A stretch of 64,000 nt of DNA from VXMO01 sp965205915 (GTDB taxonomy: Bacteria > Chloroflexota > Dehalococcoidia > UBA6926). Shown in pieces: positions 44,628-52,188 of the stretch. The position numbers and the translations under genes are program-made. The stretch covers positions 62,001-126,000 of the forward strand of contig OZ242191.1 in NCBI GenBank assembly GCA_965205915.1, read 5' to 3'. Under the pieces are notes generated by a model. It was not told the origin of the DNA. It saw only the letters and a program-made list of their open reading frames with translations, and did not search any database. Positions within the stretch are counted from its first letter, which is position 1. Every line of letters starts with the position of its first letter.

Positions 44628-45160
44628 AGCGCGCGGCGGGGGCCGGCGTTACGGGGTTGGGAGGGGGAATGGAGGCTTTAGATTCCTCGCTGCGCTCGGA
44701 ATGACAGGGAAATTGGGAATTATGGATAGCGCGGGATAGGGAGTGGCGTTATGGGGTTGGGAGGGGGAATGGAGGCTTTAGATTCCTCGCTGCGCTCGGA
44801 ATGACAGGGAAATTGGGAATTATGGATAGCGCGGGATAGGGAGTGGCGTTATGGGGTTGGGAGGGGGAATGGAGGCTTTAGATTCCTCGCTGCGCTCGGA
44901 ATGACAGGGAAATTGGGAATTATGGATAGCGCGGGATAGGGAGTGGCGTTATGGGGTTGGGAGGGGGAATGGAGGCTTTAGATTCCTCGCTGCGCTCGGA
45001 ATGACAGGGAAATTGGGAATTATGGATAGCGCGCGGCGGGGGGCCGGCGTTACGGGGTTGAGAGGGGGAATGGAGGCTTAGATTCCTCGCTGCGCTCGGA
45101 ATGACAGGGAAATTGGGAATTGTGGATAGCGCGGGATAGGGAGTGGCGTTATGGGGTCGG
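44628..45160. repeat. five tandem copies of a 100-bp unit
   Basis: Units starting GAGGGGGAATGGAGGCTTTA occur at 44661, 44761, 44861, 44961 and 45062. The middle three are identical; the outer ones differ at the edges. Each carries the GATTCCTCGCTGCGCTCGGA palindrome with ATGACAGGG flank. No coding role is seen. Perfect identity points to recent unequal crossing-over. Confidence 0.9.
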
Positions 45161-45174
45161 GTTGCGAAATGAGG

Positions 45175-45345
45175 GGCAGATTCCCGCGTTCGCGGGAATG
45201 ACGGTGTGTGTGGCGGGAATGACGGTGTGTGTGGCGGGAATGACGAATGTGTGTGGCGGGAATGACGGTGTGTGTGGCGGGAATGACGAATGTGTGTGGC
45301 GGGAATGACGGTGTGTGTGGCGGGAATGACGAGTACGGGTTTGGG
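45175..45345. repeat. short tandem repeats from a palindrome's flank
   Basis: After one complete palindrome (about 45178-45203) come six or so partial copies of GGCGGGAATGACG separated by GTGTGTGT or AATGTGTGT. Together with the 100-bp array this fills the gene-free stretch 44617-45365. Confidence 0.75.
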
Positions 45346-45365
45346 GATGACGGCGGTGAGGGCTG

Positions 45366-45740
45366 TTAGCGGCGGCGGCGTCTGCGGTTGGCTGTTGGTC
45401 TCATGCTCGGGGGGAGACGCTTGCCGCCGCCGGGGCCGCGATATGACGACTCGCCGGGTTCTCGGTCTTCGATGGGCGCGGGGGCTTCACGGCGCGGAGT
45501 CTTGTTGGCGTTTCGGCGGCGTTTCCAGAGCCAGATGTAGACGGGAATCATGACGGCAGTGAAATAGACCGTCGAGCCGACGATGAGCGTCCGCTCATTC
45601 GCCGCGACGAAATCGCCGAGCGGTGTTCCGGCCTGATTCTCGATGAGCCACTGCGTGGTCCACGGGAGATGCAGCGGATTCAGGACGATGAATCCGACGC
45701 CGACGAGGCCGATGAGGTAGTTTCGGTAATTTTTGTTCAT
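45366..45740 (-). CDS. small membrane protein of unknown function
   Basis: 124 residues. Two membrane helices (about 8-26 and 50-71: YLIGLVGVGFIVLNPLHLPW; LIVGSTVYFTAVMIPVYIWLW) are followed by a basic, Pro/Arg-rich tail ending in RRRRRR. Positively charged tails like this face the cytoplasm. I recognise no family. The start fits but has no clear ribosome site. Confidence 0.7.
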   Translation of the reverse strand: MNKNYRNYLIGLVGVGFIVLNPLHLPWTTQWLIENQAGTPLGDFVAANERTLIVGSTVYFTAVMIPVYIWLWKRRRNANKTPRREAPAPIEDREPGESSYRGPGGGKRLPPSMRPTANRRRRRR

Positions 45741-45958
45741 GACGATGTTGGGAGCGGGTTTGTCCGTTACGCGCCGCTCCTTGGATTATCGTGGGGTCAG
45801 CGCATAAAGGATGTCAACGGCAAGGACGAGGATTTAGGTTGGTAGCAGGTTTATCCGACCCCTATTTGAAGACGACATAATATCTATTGTGCGAAGTTGG
45901 ATATGTTGGGCCGGAGAGTGGCCGTAAGCCCACTGCCCGTCAGAATTGAGTAGCGCGC
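45741..45958. other. intergenic region, nothing clear
   Basis: Leader region between divergent genes, somewhat AT-richer at 45850-45900. No confident promoter or repeat was identified. Confidence 0.4.
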
Positions 45959-46426
45959 ATGGAAATCATCGAGATCGTAAAGCAGTCGGTGTCCGTGGCG
46001 ATACGATCCGTCGCGGCGGACGGACGCGAGCGCGTTGTTGCCGTTTTGAGGCCGGAGGTCTCTGGTGATGCGCTCGGCGGGCTGTGGGGACTGCCGGCGG
46101 CGAGTCTTCGTGAGGGCGAGACACCTGAGGATGCCGTAGCGCGTGTTTTACGCGATAAGTTGGGTCTTGGTACCCTGGACGGCATTAAGCCTATCAATGA
46201 GGGTCGCCACGATCAGGACGGTTATACGCAGACGATGACGGTATATGCGGTTACGTGGGATGGCGAGCAGCCGGCGCCCATTGAACTGCCCGCGCCTCAT
46301 GTGGATCCGACGGTGACGATGTATCGGGATTGGCGGTGGGCTGCGCCTGAGGAGTTGCGGGAGGCGGCGGAGCGGGGGTCGTTGTGCACGCGGCTGTATT
46401 TGGAGTGGGTTGGGGCGCAGGGGTGA
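45959..46426 (+). CDS. Nudix-fold protein with degenerate Nudix box
   Basis: 155 residues. GLWGLPAASLREGETPEDAV leads into ARVLRDKLGLG, in the place where active Nudix hydrolases have REUxEExGU. The Glu residues that bind Mg are replaced (RVLRDK), so hydrolysis is doubtful. The rest (YTQTMTVYAVTWDG, DWRWAAPEELREA) fits the fold. It may act as a binding protein. Confidence 0.75.
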   Translation: MEIIEIVKQSVSVAIRSVAADGRERVVAVLRPEVSGDALGGLWGLPAASLREGETPEDAVARVLRDKLGLGTLDGIKPINEGRHDQDGYTQTMTVYAVTWDGEQPAPIELPAPHVDPTVTMYRDWRWAAPEELREAAERGSLCTRLYLEWVGAQG

Positions 46427-46439
46427 CAGAGAGGTGTTG

Positions 46440-46631
46440 CGTTACGGAGTTTGGTTGGGAAATGGAGGCTGGGATTCCCGCTTTCGCGGGAATGACGGCG
46501 GGGAGCGGGAATGACGGTGGCGGGCGCGGGGGTGACGACGGGGTTAGGCGCGGGTGGCGGAGGGGTTAGGCGCGGGTGACGACGGGGTTGGGCGCGGGTG
46601 GCGGGGGGGTTAGGCGCGGGTGGCGGAGGCT
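46440..46631. repeat. palindrome plus tandem copies of the hflX 3' end
   Basis: A palindrome at about 46472-46500 precedes four copies of a GGGTTAGGCGCGGGTGGCGG-like unit (about 46540-46631). The last copy is the hflX coding end itself (Ala-Thr-Arg-Ala-stop on the minus strand), so the terminal codons and stop codon have been repeated downstream of the gene. Confidence 0.7.
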
Positions 46632-47854
46632 AGTTGGTATTCGATGGCGGCGCGGAGGTCGTTCAGGCCGCGGTTTGTTACGGCTGATACGGGGATGATC
46701 GTGAGGTCAGGGGTGGTCTTTAGCGCGTGGTCGATCAGAACCCGGTAGCCGGTGGAGGGTTCGGGCTCCGTTGAAGCGCCGGTCGATTGTCCGCCTTCGG
46801 AATGTTCCAGGGCGCCGTTGGCGGGCAACGCCTCGGAGTCCACGAGGTCCATCTTGTTCATGACGAGGATGCGCGGTTTGTCTGCTATTCCCAGCTCGTC
46901 CAGTAGGGATAGGACGGAGCGATAGTGCATGGGCGCCGCAGGGGCGTTGGCGTCCGCCACGTGGAGTAACAGGTCGGCGTCTTGTAATTCCTCAAGCGTT
47001 GCGCGGAACGCCGCGACGAGGCTGTGCGGGAGTTTCTGGATGAAGCCGACGGTATCGGTCAGGAGGCCCTCGCCGCCGGCCGGTAGGCGCATCATGCGTG
47101 TTACGGGATCGAGGGTGGCGAACGGCTTGTCCTCGGCAAGGACATCGGCGTGTGTGAGGGCGTTCATCAGGGTGCTCTTGCCCGCGTTGGTGTAGCCGAT
47201 GAGGGAGATGGTGGGCAGGCCCTTGTTCTTTCTGGATTCACGATGCTGGGCGCGGCGGCGGCGGACATCCTCCAATTGGCCTTTGAGCCGGTGAATGCGG
47301 TCGCGGATGAGGCGGCGATCCGTTTCAAGCTGCGATTCGCCGGGGCCTCGCGTGCCGATTCCGCCTCCGAGCCGCTCCAGGTGGCTCCACTGCCCTCTAA
47401 TGCGTGGCAGCAGGTACTCATGCTGGGCCAATGTGACCTGTAGTCGACCCTCCATTGATTGGGCGCGCTGGGCAAAGATGTCGAGAATCAGGGCCGTTCG
47501 GTCGAGCACCTTGACCTTGAAGGCTTCTTCGAGGTTGCGCTGTTGGGTGGGCGTCAGTTCGTCATCAAGGATGACGGTAGAGATGCTTTCGTCTTCAGCG
47601 AAACGGCGCATTTCTTCGAGCTTGCCGGTGCCGATGTAGTGCGGGGTAAAGCGTTCGAGACGCTGGCTTTCGATGTGGACGACAGTCGCGCCGGCGCTCT
47701 CAGCGAGGGCGTTGAGTTCCTCAAGGGACTCATCGAGCGCCCATGCGGGCCCCCTGCCCTTGACCGCCGCGCCAATGAGCAGCGCACGTTCACCGGGTCG
47801 AGCGGTCTTGTGCCCGTTCGATCCGGGTTTGCTGCCGTTGCGTCGTTTGCTCAT
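46610..47854 (-). CDS. hflX: GTPase HflX
   Basis: 414 residues. The N-terminal domain (HYIGTGKLEEMR, VILDDELTPTQQRNLEEAFK, VLDRTALILDIFAQRA, GPGESQLETDRR) precedes the G domain: GYTNAGKST (G1), FATLDPVTR (G2), DTVGFIQKLPH (G3), NKMD (G4). HflX binds the 50S subunit and splits stalled ribosomes under stress. An insert after NKMD (about residues 335-355, EGGQSTGASTEPEP) is unusual. Confidence 0.96.
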   Translation of the reverse strand: MSKRRNGSKPGSNGHKTARPGERALLIGAAVKGRGPAWALDESLEELNALAESAGATVVHIESQRLERFTPHYIGTGKLEEMRRFAEDESISTVILDDELTPTQQRNLEEAFKVKVLDRTALILDIFAQRAQSMEGRLQVTLAQHEYLLPRIRGQWSHLERLGGGIGTRGPGESQLETDRRLIRDRIHRLKGQLEDVRRRRAQHRESRKNKGLPTISLIGYTNAGKSTLMNALTHADVLAEDKPFATLDPVTRMMRLPAGGEGLLTDTVGFIQKLPHSLVAAFRATLEELQDADLLLHVADANAPAAPMHYRSVLSLLDELGIADKPRILVMNKMDLVDSEALPANGALEHSEGGQSTGASTEPEPSTGYRVLIDHALKTTPDLTIIPVSAVTNRGLNDLRAAIEYQLASATRA

Positions 47855-47982
47855 CTGCCTCCGTTATCGGCGCGCCCGTCAGCGAACCTTAGCGGCGCGT
47901 CCTGCGTTCAAGTATACGAGGCGCGCGAGTCGGATCGGATTGCAAATCGTATAAGCGCCGCCCGTAGAATGGTATCAGCGCT

Positions 47983-49443
47983 ATGGATATGCACCAACCG
48001 GAACCCGAACCACAGTCTGAGCAAAAGGACAACGCAGGCCGCGCCGTGCCGTTCACGGTCAGCCTGTTTTTGCTGCTGGCGTTCATCGTCCTGGTTGCCG
48101 GCGTACGGGAGACGTTTGTTGCGCCGGGCGTGGAGCGCTCATCATTCGGCGGCGGCCATTTCGGCATCCTCACAGAGGCGCTGCACGTTTTTGAGGAGAC
48201 CACGGGGATTCCACTGCGACCCGGTCAGGATGATATTGACCGGGCGATTTACCTGATGACGATAACGGCGGCGGGCGAGCAGGACATCGATCTACTTGAG
48301 CGCGTGTACACAGAAGTTGAAGACTCCGATATCAACGTGCCACGCGCCGTTCCACCCGGTCTTGAAGATATTTGGGTGGCAATGGAGATCCTGCGCCGTG
48401 ATTATCCGGACGCGCCGTTGGTGGCGCTTACGGAGGCGGCGCGGCGCGGGCTGTTCGTGCGCGGTCAGGACCCTGCCCTGACGTTCCTGGATTCGCGTCA
48501 ATATGAGAATGCGCAGGAGTTCTTTGCCGAAGGCTCGTATGAGGGCATCGGGGCGCGGGTGGGGACGACGGCGAGCGGCAGCAACTTCATTTCGGATGTA
48601 TTCCTGGGCAGCCCGGCGGAGTTGGCAGGTCTGCAGGCCGGGGACGGCATCGTTTCAGTTGATGGCGTTTCCGCGATTGGTATGGCTGTTGACGACCTGG
48701 TTGAGATCGTCAAGGGAGAGAGCGGCACGGAGGTTGTGCTCGAAATCCGCCGGCCCTGGGATGATGCGAGTTCACAGATGAGCGTGACGGTTGTTCGTGG
48801 AGTGGTTCCAACGTCCCTTGAGACACAGATTCTTGGCGAGGATACGGATCGGCCACTTGTCGGTTACATCAGGGTCGAGCGATTCCACCGCGAGACGAGC
48901 GAGGACTTTCGCGCGGCACTGGGCACGCTTCTTGAGCGCGACATTGCTGCGCTGATTTTGGATGTTCGTTCCAACCCCGGGGGATCGCTGTCCGGCGCGG
49001 TCAGCATGGTTGGCGAGTTCGTGCCGGATGGTCTGGCAATGTACGAGGTGACGCGGGAGGGGCGACGGATCGAATGGGAGGTCGACGACGACGGTCAGGC
49101 GTTCGAACTGCCGCTTGCTGTGCTCGTGAACGGCTTTTCGGCCAGCGCATCGGAGGTTGTAGCGGGGGCGTTACAGGATCACGACCGGGCCACGGTTTAT
49201 GGGACGCGCACGTACGGCAAGGGCAGCGTGCAGACGTTCCAAGAGTTGAGTGACGGCTCGGCGTTGTACGTGACCGTCTCTAGCTGGTTTACGCCGTCAG
49301 GCCGGCAGATTCAAGGCACAGGCGTAACGCCGAATGTGACGGTCATTCAGACGATCAGCGACGAACTTACCGGGCGTGACGCAGTGCTGAATGCGGCCTA
49401 TTGGGATCTGGTTGACGGGCTGGCGACCGGGCCGACGGCCTAA
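47983..49443 (+). CDS. S41 family C-terminal processing protease (CtpA-like)
   Basis: 486 residues. One N-terminal membrane segment (about 25-46), then a helical region, a PDZ domain (about 190-260, FLGSPAELAGLQAGDGIVSV), and the S41 peptidase domain: GGSLSGAVSMVGEFVPDG, FSASASEVVAGAL with the catalytic Ser, and YGKGSVQTF with the Lys. It cuts exported proteins near their C-termini, acting outside the membrane. Divergent from hflX. Confidence 0.93.
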   Translation: MDMHQPEPEPQSEQKDNAGRAVPFTVSLFLLLAFIVLVAGVRETFVAPGVERSSFGGGHFGILTEALHVFEETTGIPLRPGQDDIDRAIYLMTITAAGEQDIDLLERVYTEVEDSDINVPRAVPPGLEDIWVAMEILRRDYPDAPLVALTEAARRGLFVRGQDPALTFLDSRQYENAQEFFAEGSYEGIGARVGTTASGSNFISDVFLGSPAELAGLQAGDGIVSVDGVSAIGMAVDDLVEIVKGESGTEVVLEIRRPWDDASSQMSVTVVRGVVPTSLETQILGEDTDRPLVGYIRVERFHRETSEDFRAALGTLLERDIAALILDVRSNPGGSLSGAVSMVGEFVPDGLAMYEVTREGRRIEWEVDDDGQAFELPLAVLVNGFSASASEVVAGALQDHDRATVYGTRTYGKGSVQTFQELSDGSALYVTVSSWFTPSGRQIQGTGVTPNVTVIQTISDELTGRDAVLNAAYWDLVDGLATGPTA

Positions 49444-49499
49444 CAAACAAATGCGCGCTCAAAAACCAGCCATGCGTTGCTGGCGTGAGTTGCCCATCA

Positions 49500-49600
49500 T
49501 GCCACCGGATTCCCGCCTTCGCGGGAATGACGAGGTGGGGCGGGAACGACCAAGTTGGGCGGGAATGACGAAGTTGGACGGGAACGACGAGGCGGGCTAG
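49500..49600. repeat. palindrome with decaying tandem flank copies
   Basis: ATTCCCGCCTTCGCGGGAAT at about 49508, then three imperfect GGCGGGAA[TC]GAC units to about 49600, reaching the stop codon of the YHS-like gene. Confidence 0.6.
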
Positions 49601-49800
49601 TCGTTGCTGTCTGAGCCCTCGCCGCCGCCGAGGTATGCCTCGGGGTTGCCGATGAACTTCTGGCGCTCAGAAAGGCTCTTGAAGTAGTACCACTTATCGC
49701 CATGGCGAAACTTGGTGCCTGCACGGTTGTTGCCGTTGTCAATCTCCGTGACTTCGCTGTCGGAAAAATCGTACCCAGTGACCGGATCCTTTTCAGCCAT
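49597..49800 (-). CDS. YHS-like small protein lacking cysteines
   Basis: 67 residues from ATG 49800 (MAEKDPVTGYDFSDSEV). DPVTGYDF, WYYFKSLSERQKFIGNPEAY matches the YHS layout (DPVCGM..., YYFCS..C...F..NPE.Y), but all Cys that bind metal in YHS domains are missing. Probably a relative with a different role. The extension to 49842 is not needed. Confidence 0.65.
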   Translation of the reverse strand: MAEKDPVTGYDFSDSEVTEIDNGNNRAGTKFRHGDKWYYFKSLSERQKFIGNPEAYLGGGEGSDSND

Positions 49801-49974
49801 CGCCGCCCCCCCATTTACTACGTGTTTCAGGCAAGAATGCATGCCGACTGTACGCCGCTGCCCGATTGCATGTCAAGGAGCGCGACAACGGTGTGAGCCG
49901 CCGCGCTAGTATTGATAGGCAGTCACCCGTCCGTCCGATAGCGAGGAAGCCAACCATCGGCTTGAACGTGAGGT

Positions 49975-51144
49975 ATGACCAGACATCTTCTGATTCGCTA
50001 CCACGAGGTGGCACTTAAGGGAAAGAATCGCAGCGCGTTCGTTGGCGCATTGGCAGCCAATGCTCGCAAGGCGCTTGCTCGCGCGGGCCTCTCATACCCC
50101 GTCCGACAGGAATACAGTCAGATTCGTGTTGATCTGCCTGAGGAGGGCGATGCCACCCCTGCCCTGCGCGTGCTGTCTCGCGTCTATGGAATCGCCCGTA
50201 TCGCTCCCGCGCTCAAGACGGGTCTTTCAGTCGATGAGATCACGGGCGGAGTCAGGGAGTTGATTGCAACGGAGTGGAACGGAGCGCGGTCGTTTCGGGT
50301 GTCGGCATCGCGCTCCGATAAGCGTTATCCACTGACGTCGATGGATTTGAACAGGCAGATCGGGACGCTCGTGGAGGCGGAGACGGGCGCGGCGGTGGAC
50401 TTGCGCGGGGCGGAGATTGATCTGCGCGTGGATGTGCGGGAGCGCGAGGCGTACGTCTATGTCGAATCGGTCGCAGGCGCGGGCGGTCTGCCGGTTGGCA
50501 GTTCCGGTCACGTCGCGGCGTTGCTGTCCGGCGGCATCGATTCCCCCGTGGCGGCGGCGCGGATGTTCCGACGCGGATGCACGGTGGAGTTTGTGCATTT
50601 CCACAGTTTTCCACTCGTCGACGGGTCGTCGCGGGACAAGGCGCGTGACCTGGTGCGTTTGCTGGATGACTCGCAGTTCGGGTCACGGCTGCACCTTGTA
50701 CCGTTCGCGGATGCGCAAAGGCAGATCGTGGCGGCGGTGAATCCGGCTTATCGGGTAGTCGCCTATCGGCGGTTCATGGTGCGCGTGGCGGAGGAGATTG
50801 CGCGGCGGGCCGGCGCGTTGGCGCTTGTGACGGGCGAGAGCATCGGGCAGGTGGCGAGCCAGACCGTGGAGAATGTGGCGACGATCGACGCGGTGGCGGG
50901 GATGCCCGTCCTGCGGCCGCTGATCGGGATGGATAAGCAGGAGATCATCAACGAGGCGCGACATATCGGGTCATTTGATATCTCGATCCTGCCGGACGAG
51001 GATTGTTGTTCACTGTTCGTGCCACGCCACCCCGTGCTGCGGTCGACCGTGGCAGAGGCTGAGCGGGTGGAGGCGGCGCTGGATGTGGATGGCTTGGTGA
51101 CGATGAGCGCGGACGCGGCGGAGACGGTGACGTTTGGGGGTTGA
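49975..51144 (+). CDS. thiI: tRNA 4-thiouridine synthase ThiI
   Basis: 389 residues: an N-terminal ferredoxin-like/THUMP region (LIRYHEVALKGKNRSAFVGA; FRVSASRSDKRYPLTSMDLN) and a PP-loop ATPase (LLSGGIDSPVAAARM; VEFVHFHSFP; TGESIGQVASQT). It lacks the C-terminal rhodanese domain of the E. coli protein, like Bacillus ThiI, so sulfur must come from a partner cysteine desulfurase. It makes s4U in tRNA and may serve thiamine synthesis. Confidence 0.95.
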   Translation: MTRHLLIRYHEVALKGKNRSAFVGALAANARKALARAGLSYPVRQEYSQIRVDLPEEGDATPALRVLSRVYGIARIAPALKTGLSVDEITGGVRELIATEWNGARSFRVSASRSDKRYPLTSMDLNRQIGTLVEAETGAAVDLRGAEIDLRVDVREREAYVYVESVAGAGGLPVGSSGHVAALLSGGIDSPVAAARMFRRGCTVEFVHFHSFPLVDGSSRDKARDLVRLLDDSQFGSRLHLVPFADAQRQIVAAVNPAYRVVAYRRFMVRVAEEIARRAGALALVTGESIGQVASQTVENVATIDAVAGMPVLRPLIGMDKQEIINEARHIGSFDISILPDEDCCSLFVPRHPVLRSTVAEAERVEAALDVDGLVTMSADAAETVTFGG

Positions 51145-51164
51145 TGGGGGGGCGTCAGGTTCTG

Positions 51165-51193
51165 TTGACGGTCAAAAGGGCGGCGCGTAGACT
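51165..51193 (+). promoter_or_regulatory. promoter TTGACG-17-TAGACT before the NYN leader
   Basis: TTGACG 51165-51170 and TAGACT 51188-51193 with 17 nt between. The boxes match those at 11518 and 18779. Transcription would start near 51200, giving a ~290-nt leader before the NYN gene. Confidence 0.6.
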
Positions 51194-51199
51194 TGATTG

Positions 51200-51480
51200 C
51201 AATATGGTCCCTGGCCTCCTACCACTTCGAGTGGGGAGGGACGTCAGGTAAATTCACAAAGAGCCGGGTATTGAATCCCGGCTCTCTGTGCGTCTAAAGG
51301 ACAGAGATAAGCATCTCTCGTGGTCAGGCTACCAACGTTTGTTGACGGAGTCGCGGAGTCGGGGTAAGGTGTTTGCATCATACCCCCTGACGTCCTCCCA
51401 TCTCGAGTGGTCAAGGGTGCTCAGGGCATCATTCCGTGTTAAGAACCGGGGTACGCCCCGGTTCTTTCCCGTTAGGGAGA
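51200..51480 (+). ncRNA. structured leader or small RNA upstream of the NYN gene
   Basis: Hairpins: 51215-51240 (CCTCC..CCACT TCG AGTGG..GGAGG), 51261-51284 (GAGCCGGG/CCCGGCTC, 8-nt loop), and 51441-51466 (AAGAACCGGGG/CCCCGGTTCTT, perfect 11-bp stem, TACG loop). Segment 51235-51248 (GAGGGACGTCAGG region) is nearly complementary to 51384-51399 (CCCTGACGTCCTCCC), so it could pair long-range in place of the first hairpin. The AGGGAG near the NYN start can pair with CTTTCCC just before it. No T run follows the hairpins, so simple terminators are unlikely. Fills 51145-51493. Confidence 0.5.
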
Positions 51481-51493
51481 ATCTGGCAGATCG

Positions 51494-52096
51494 TTGGCAA
51501 GACTAGCAATTCTTATCGACGCAGCCTACTTGGAACGGGTGGCTGCGGAAAACTTTCGGACGGGCATTGACTACACAAAATTGCCTGACGCAGTAAGAGA
51601 TATTGTGGCAAGCGGGTTGCGAGAGCCGCTCGATATCGTGCGGACTTACCTTTATGATGCTCTGCCCCACCTCCCTGCGAAGCCGTCAGACGAAGATTCT
51701 CAAAAACACGCTGAAAAGGCTCGCTTTTTCGATTTCCTACGGAACCAGCCGCGGTTTGTTGTGCGCGAGGGGTGGGTGGCATTCAGGGGCAGAGATAGAA
51801 AAGGGAGGCCATTTTTTCAGCAGAAGCAAGTCGATATGCTTTTGGGCCTTGATATCGCGCTCCTTAGCGCCAAACGCCAGATCAGTCATATGGCCATCAT
51901 TTCAGGCGACAGCGACCTCACTCCCGCCATCGAAGTGGCGCGTGACGAGGGAGTCACCGTCTGGTTGTTCCATGGCCCTCGGGTAAAGGAAACTAACCAA
52001 TCAAGTGTCGCCAGGAGTCTGCTTCAGAATGTCGATATGCGCTATGAGATTGACCAGGAGTTTATGAGCCGTGTGGAGCGGAAGCGTAGAGGGTGA
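51494..52096 (+). CDS. NYN domain protein (LabA/DUF88-like), putative RNase
   Basis: 200 residues. LAILIDAAYLERV (D9), QKQVDMLLGLDIA and ISGDSDLTPAIEVARDEG carry the conserved Asp residues of the NYN (PIN-like) nuclease fold; the last part KETNQSSVARSLLQNVD is also family-like. Start TTG 51494 follows from the conserved beta strand; no other start fits. Preceded by a long structured leader, suggesting feedback control of an RNase. Confidence 0.83.
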   Translation: MARLAILIDAAYLERVAAENFRTGIDYTKLPDAVRDIVASGLREPLDIVRTYLYDALPHLPAKPSDEDSQKHAEKARFFDFLRNQPRFVVREGWVAFRGRDRKGRPFFQQKQVDMLLGLDIALLSAKRQISHMAIISGDSDLTPAIEVARDEGVTVWLFHGPRVKETNQSSVARSLLQNVDMRYEIDQEFMSRVERKRRG

Positions 52097-52142
52097 TGAT
52101 CCAGGGGTGACACGGGCGTGGCGCAGGATTGGCGGCGGCGGC

Positions 52143-52148
52143 TATACT
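52143..52148 (+). promoter_or_regulatory. putative -10 box of the malic enzyme gene
   Basis: TATACT 41 nt before GTG 52189. If used, transcripts would start after the upstream GTG 52129, favouring the GTG 52189 start. The -35 region is weak. Confidence 0.35.
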
Positions 52149-52188
52149 GATTGCCCATGACGTGATGCGCTTGGGGGGGAGGGTATCA

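Noticed and set aside
44628..45160. 100-bp repeats considered as a coding repeat protein
   Set aside because: The period is not a multiple of three and stops occur in the frames, so it is not a protein repeat.
51261..51284. GAGCCGGG/CCCGGCTC hairpin considered as a thiI terminator or tRNA T-arm
   Set aside because: No T run follows, and no other tRNA arms or acceptor stem can be drawn around it.
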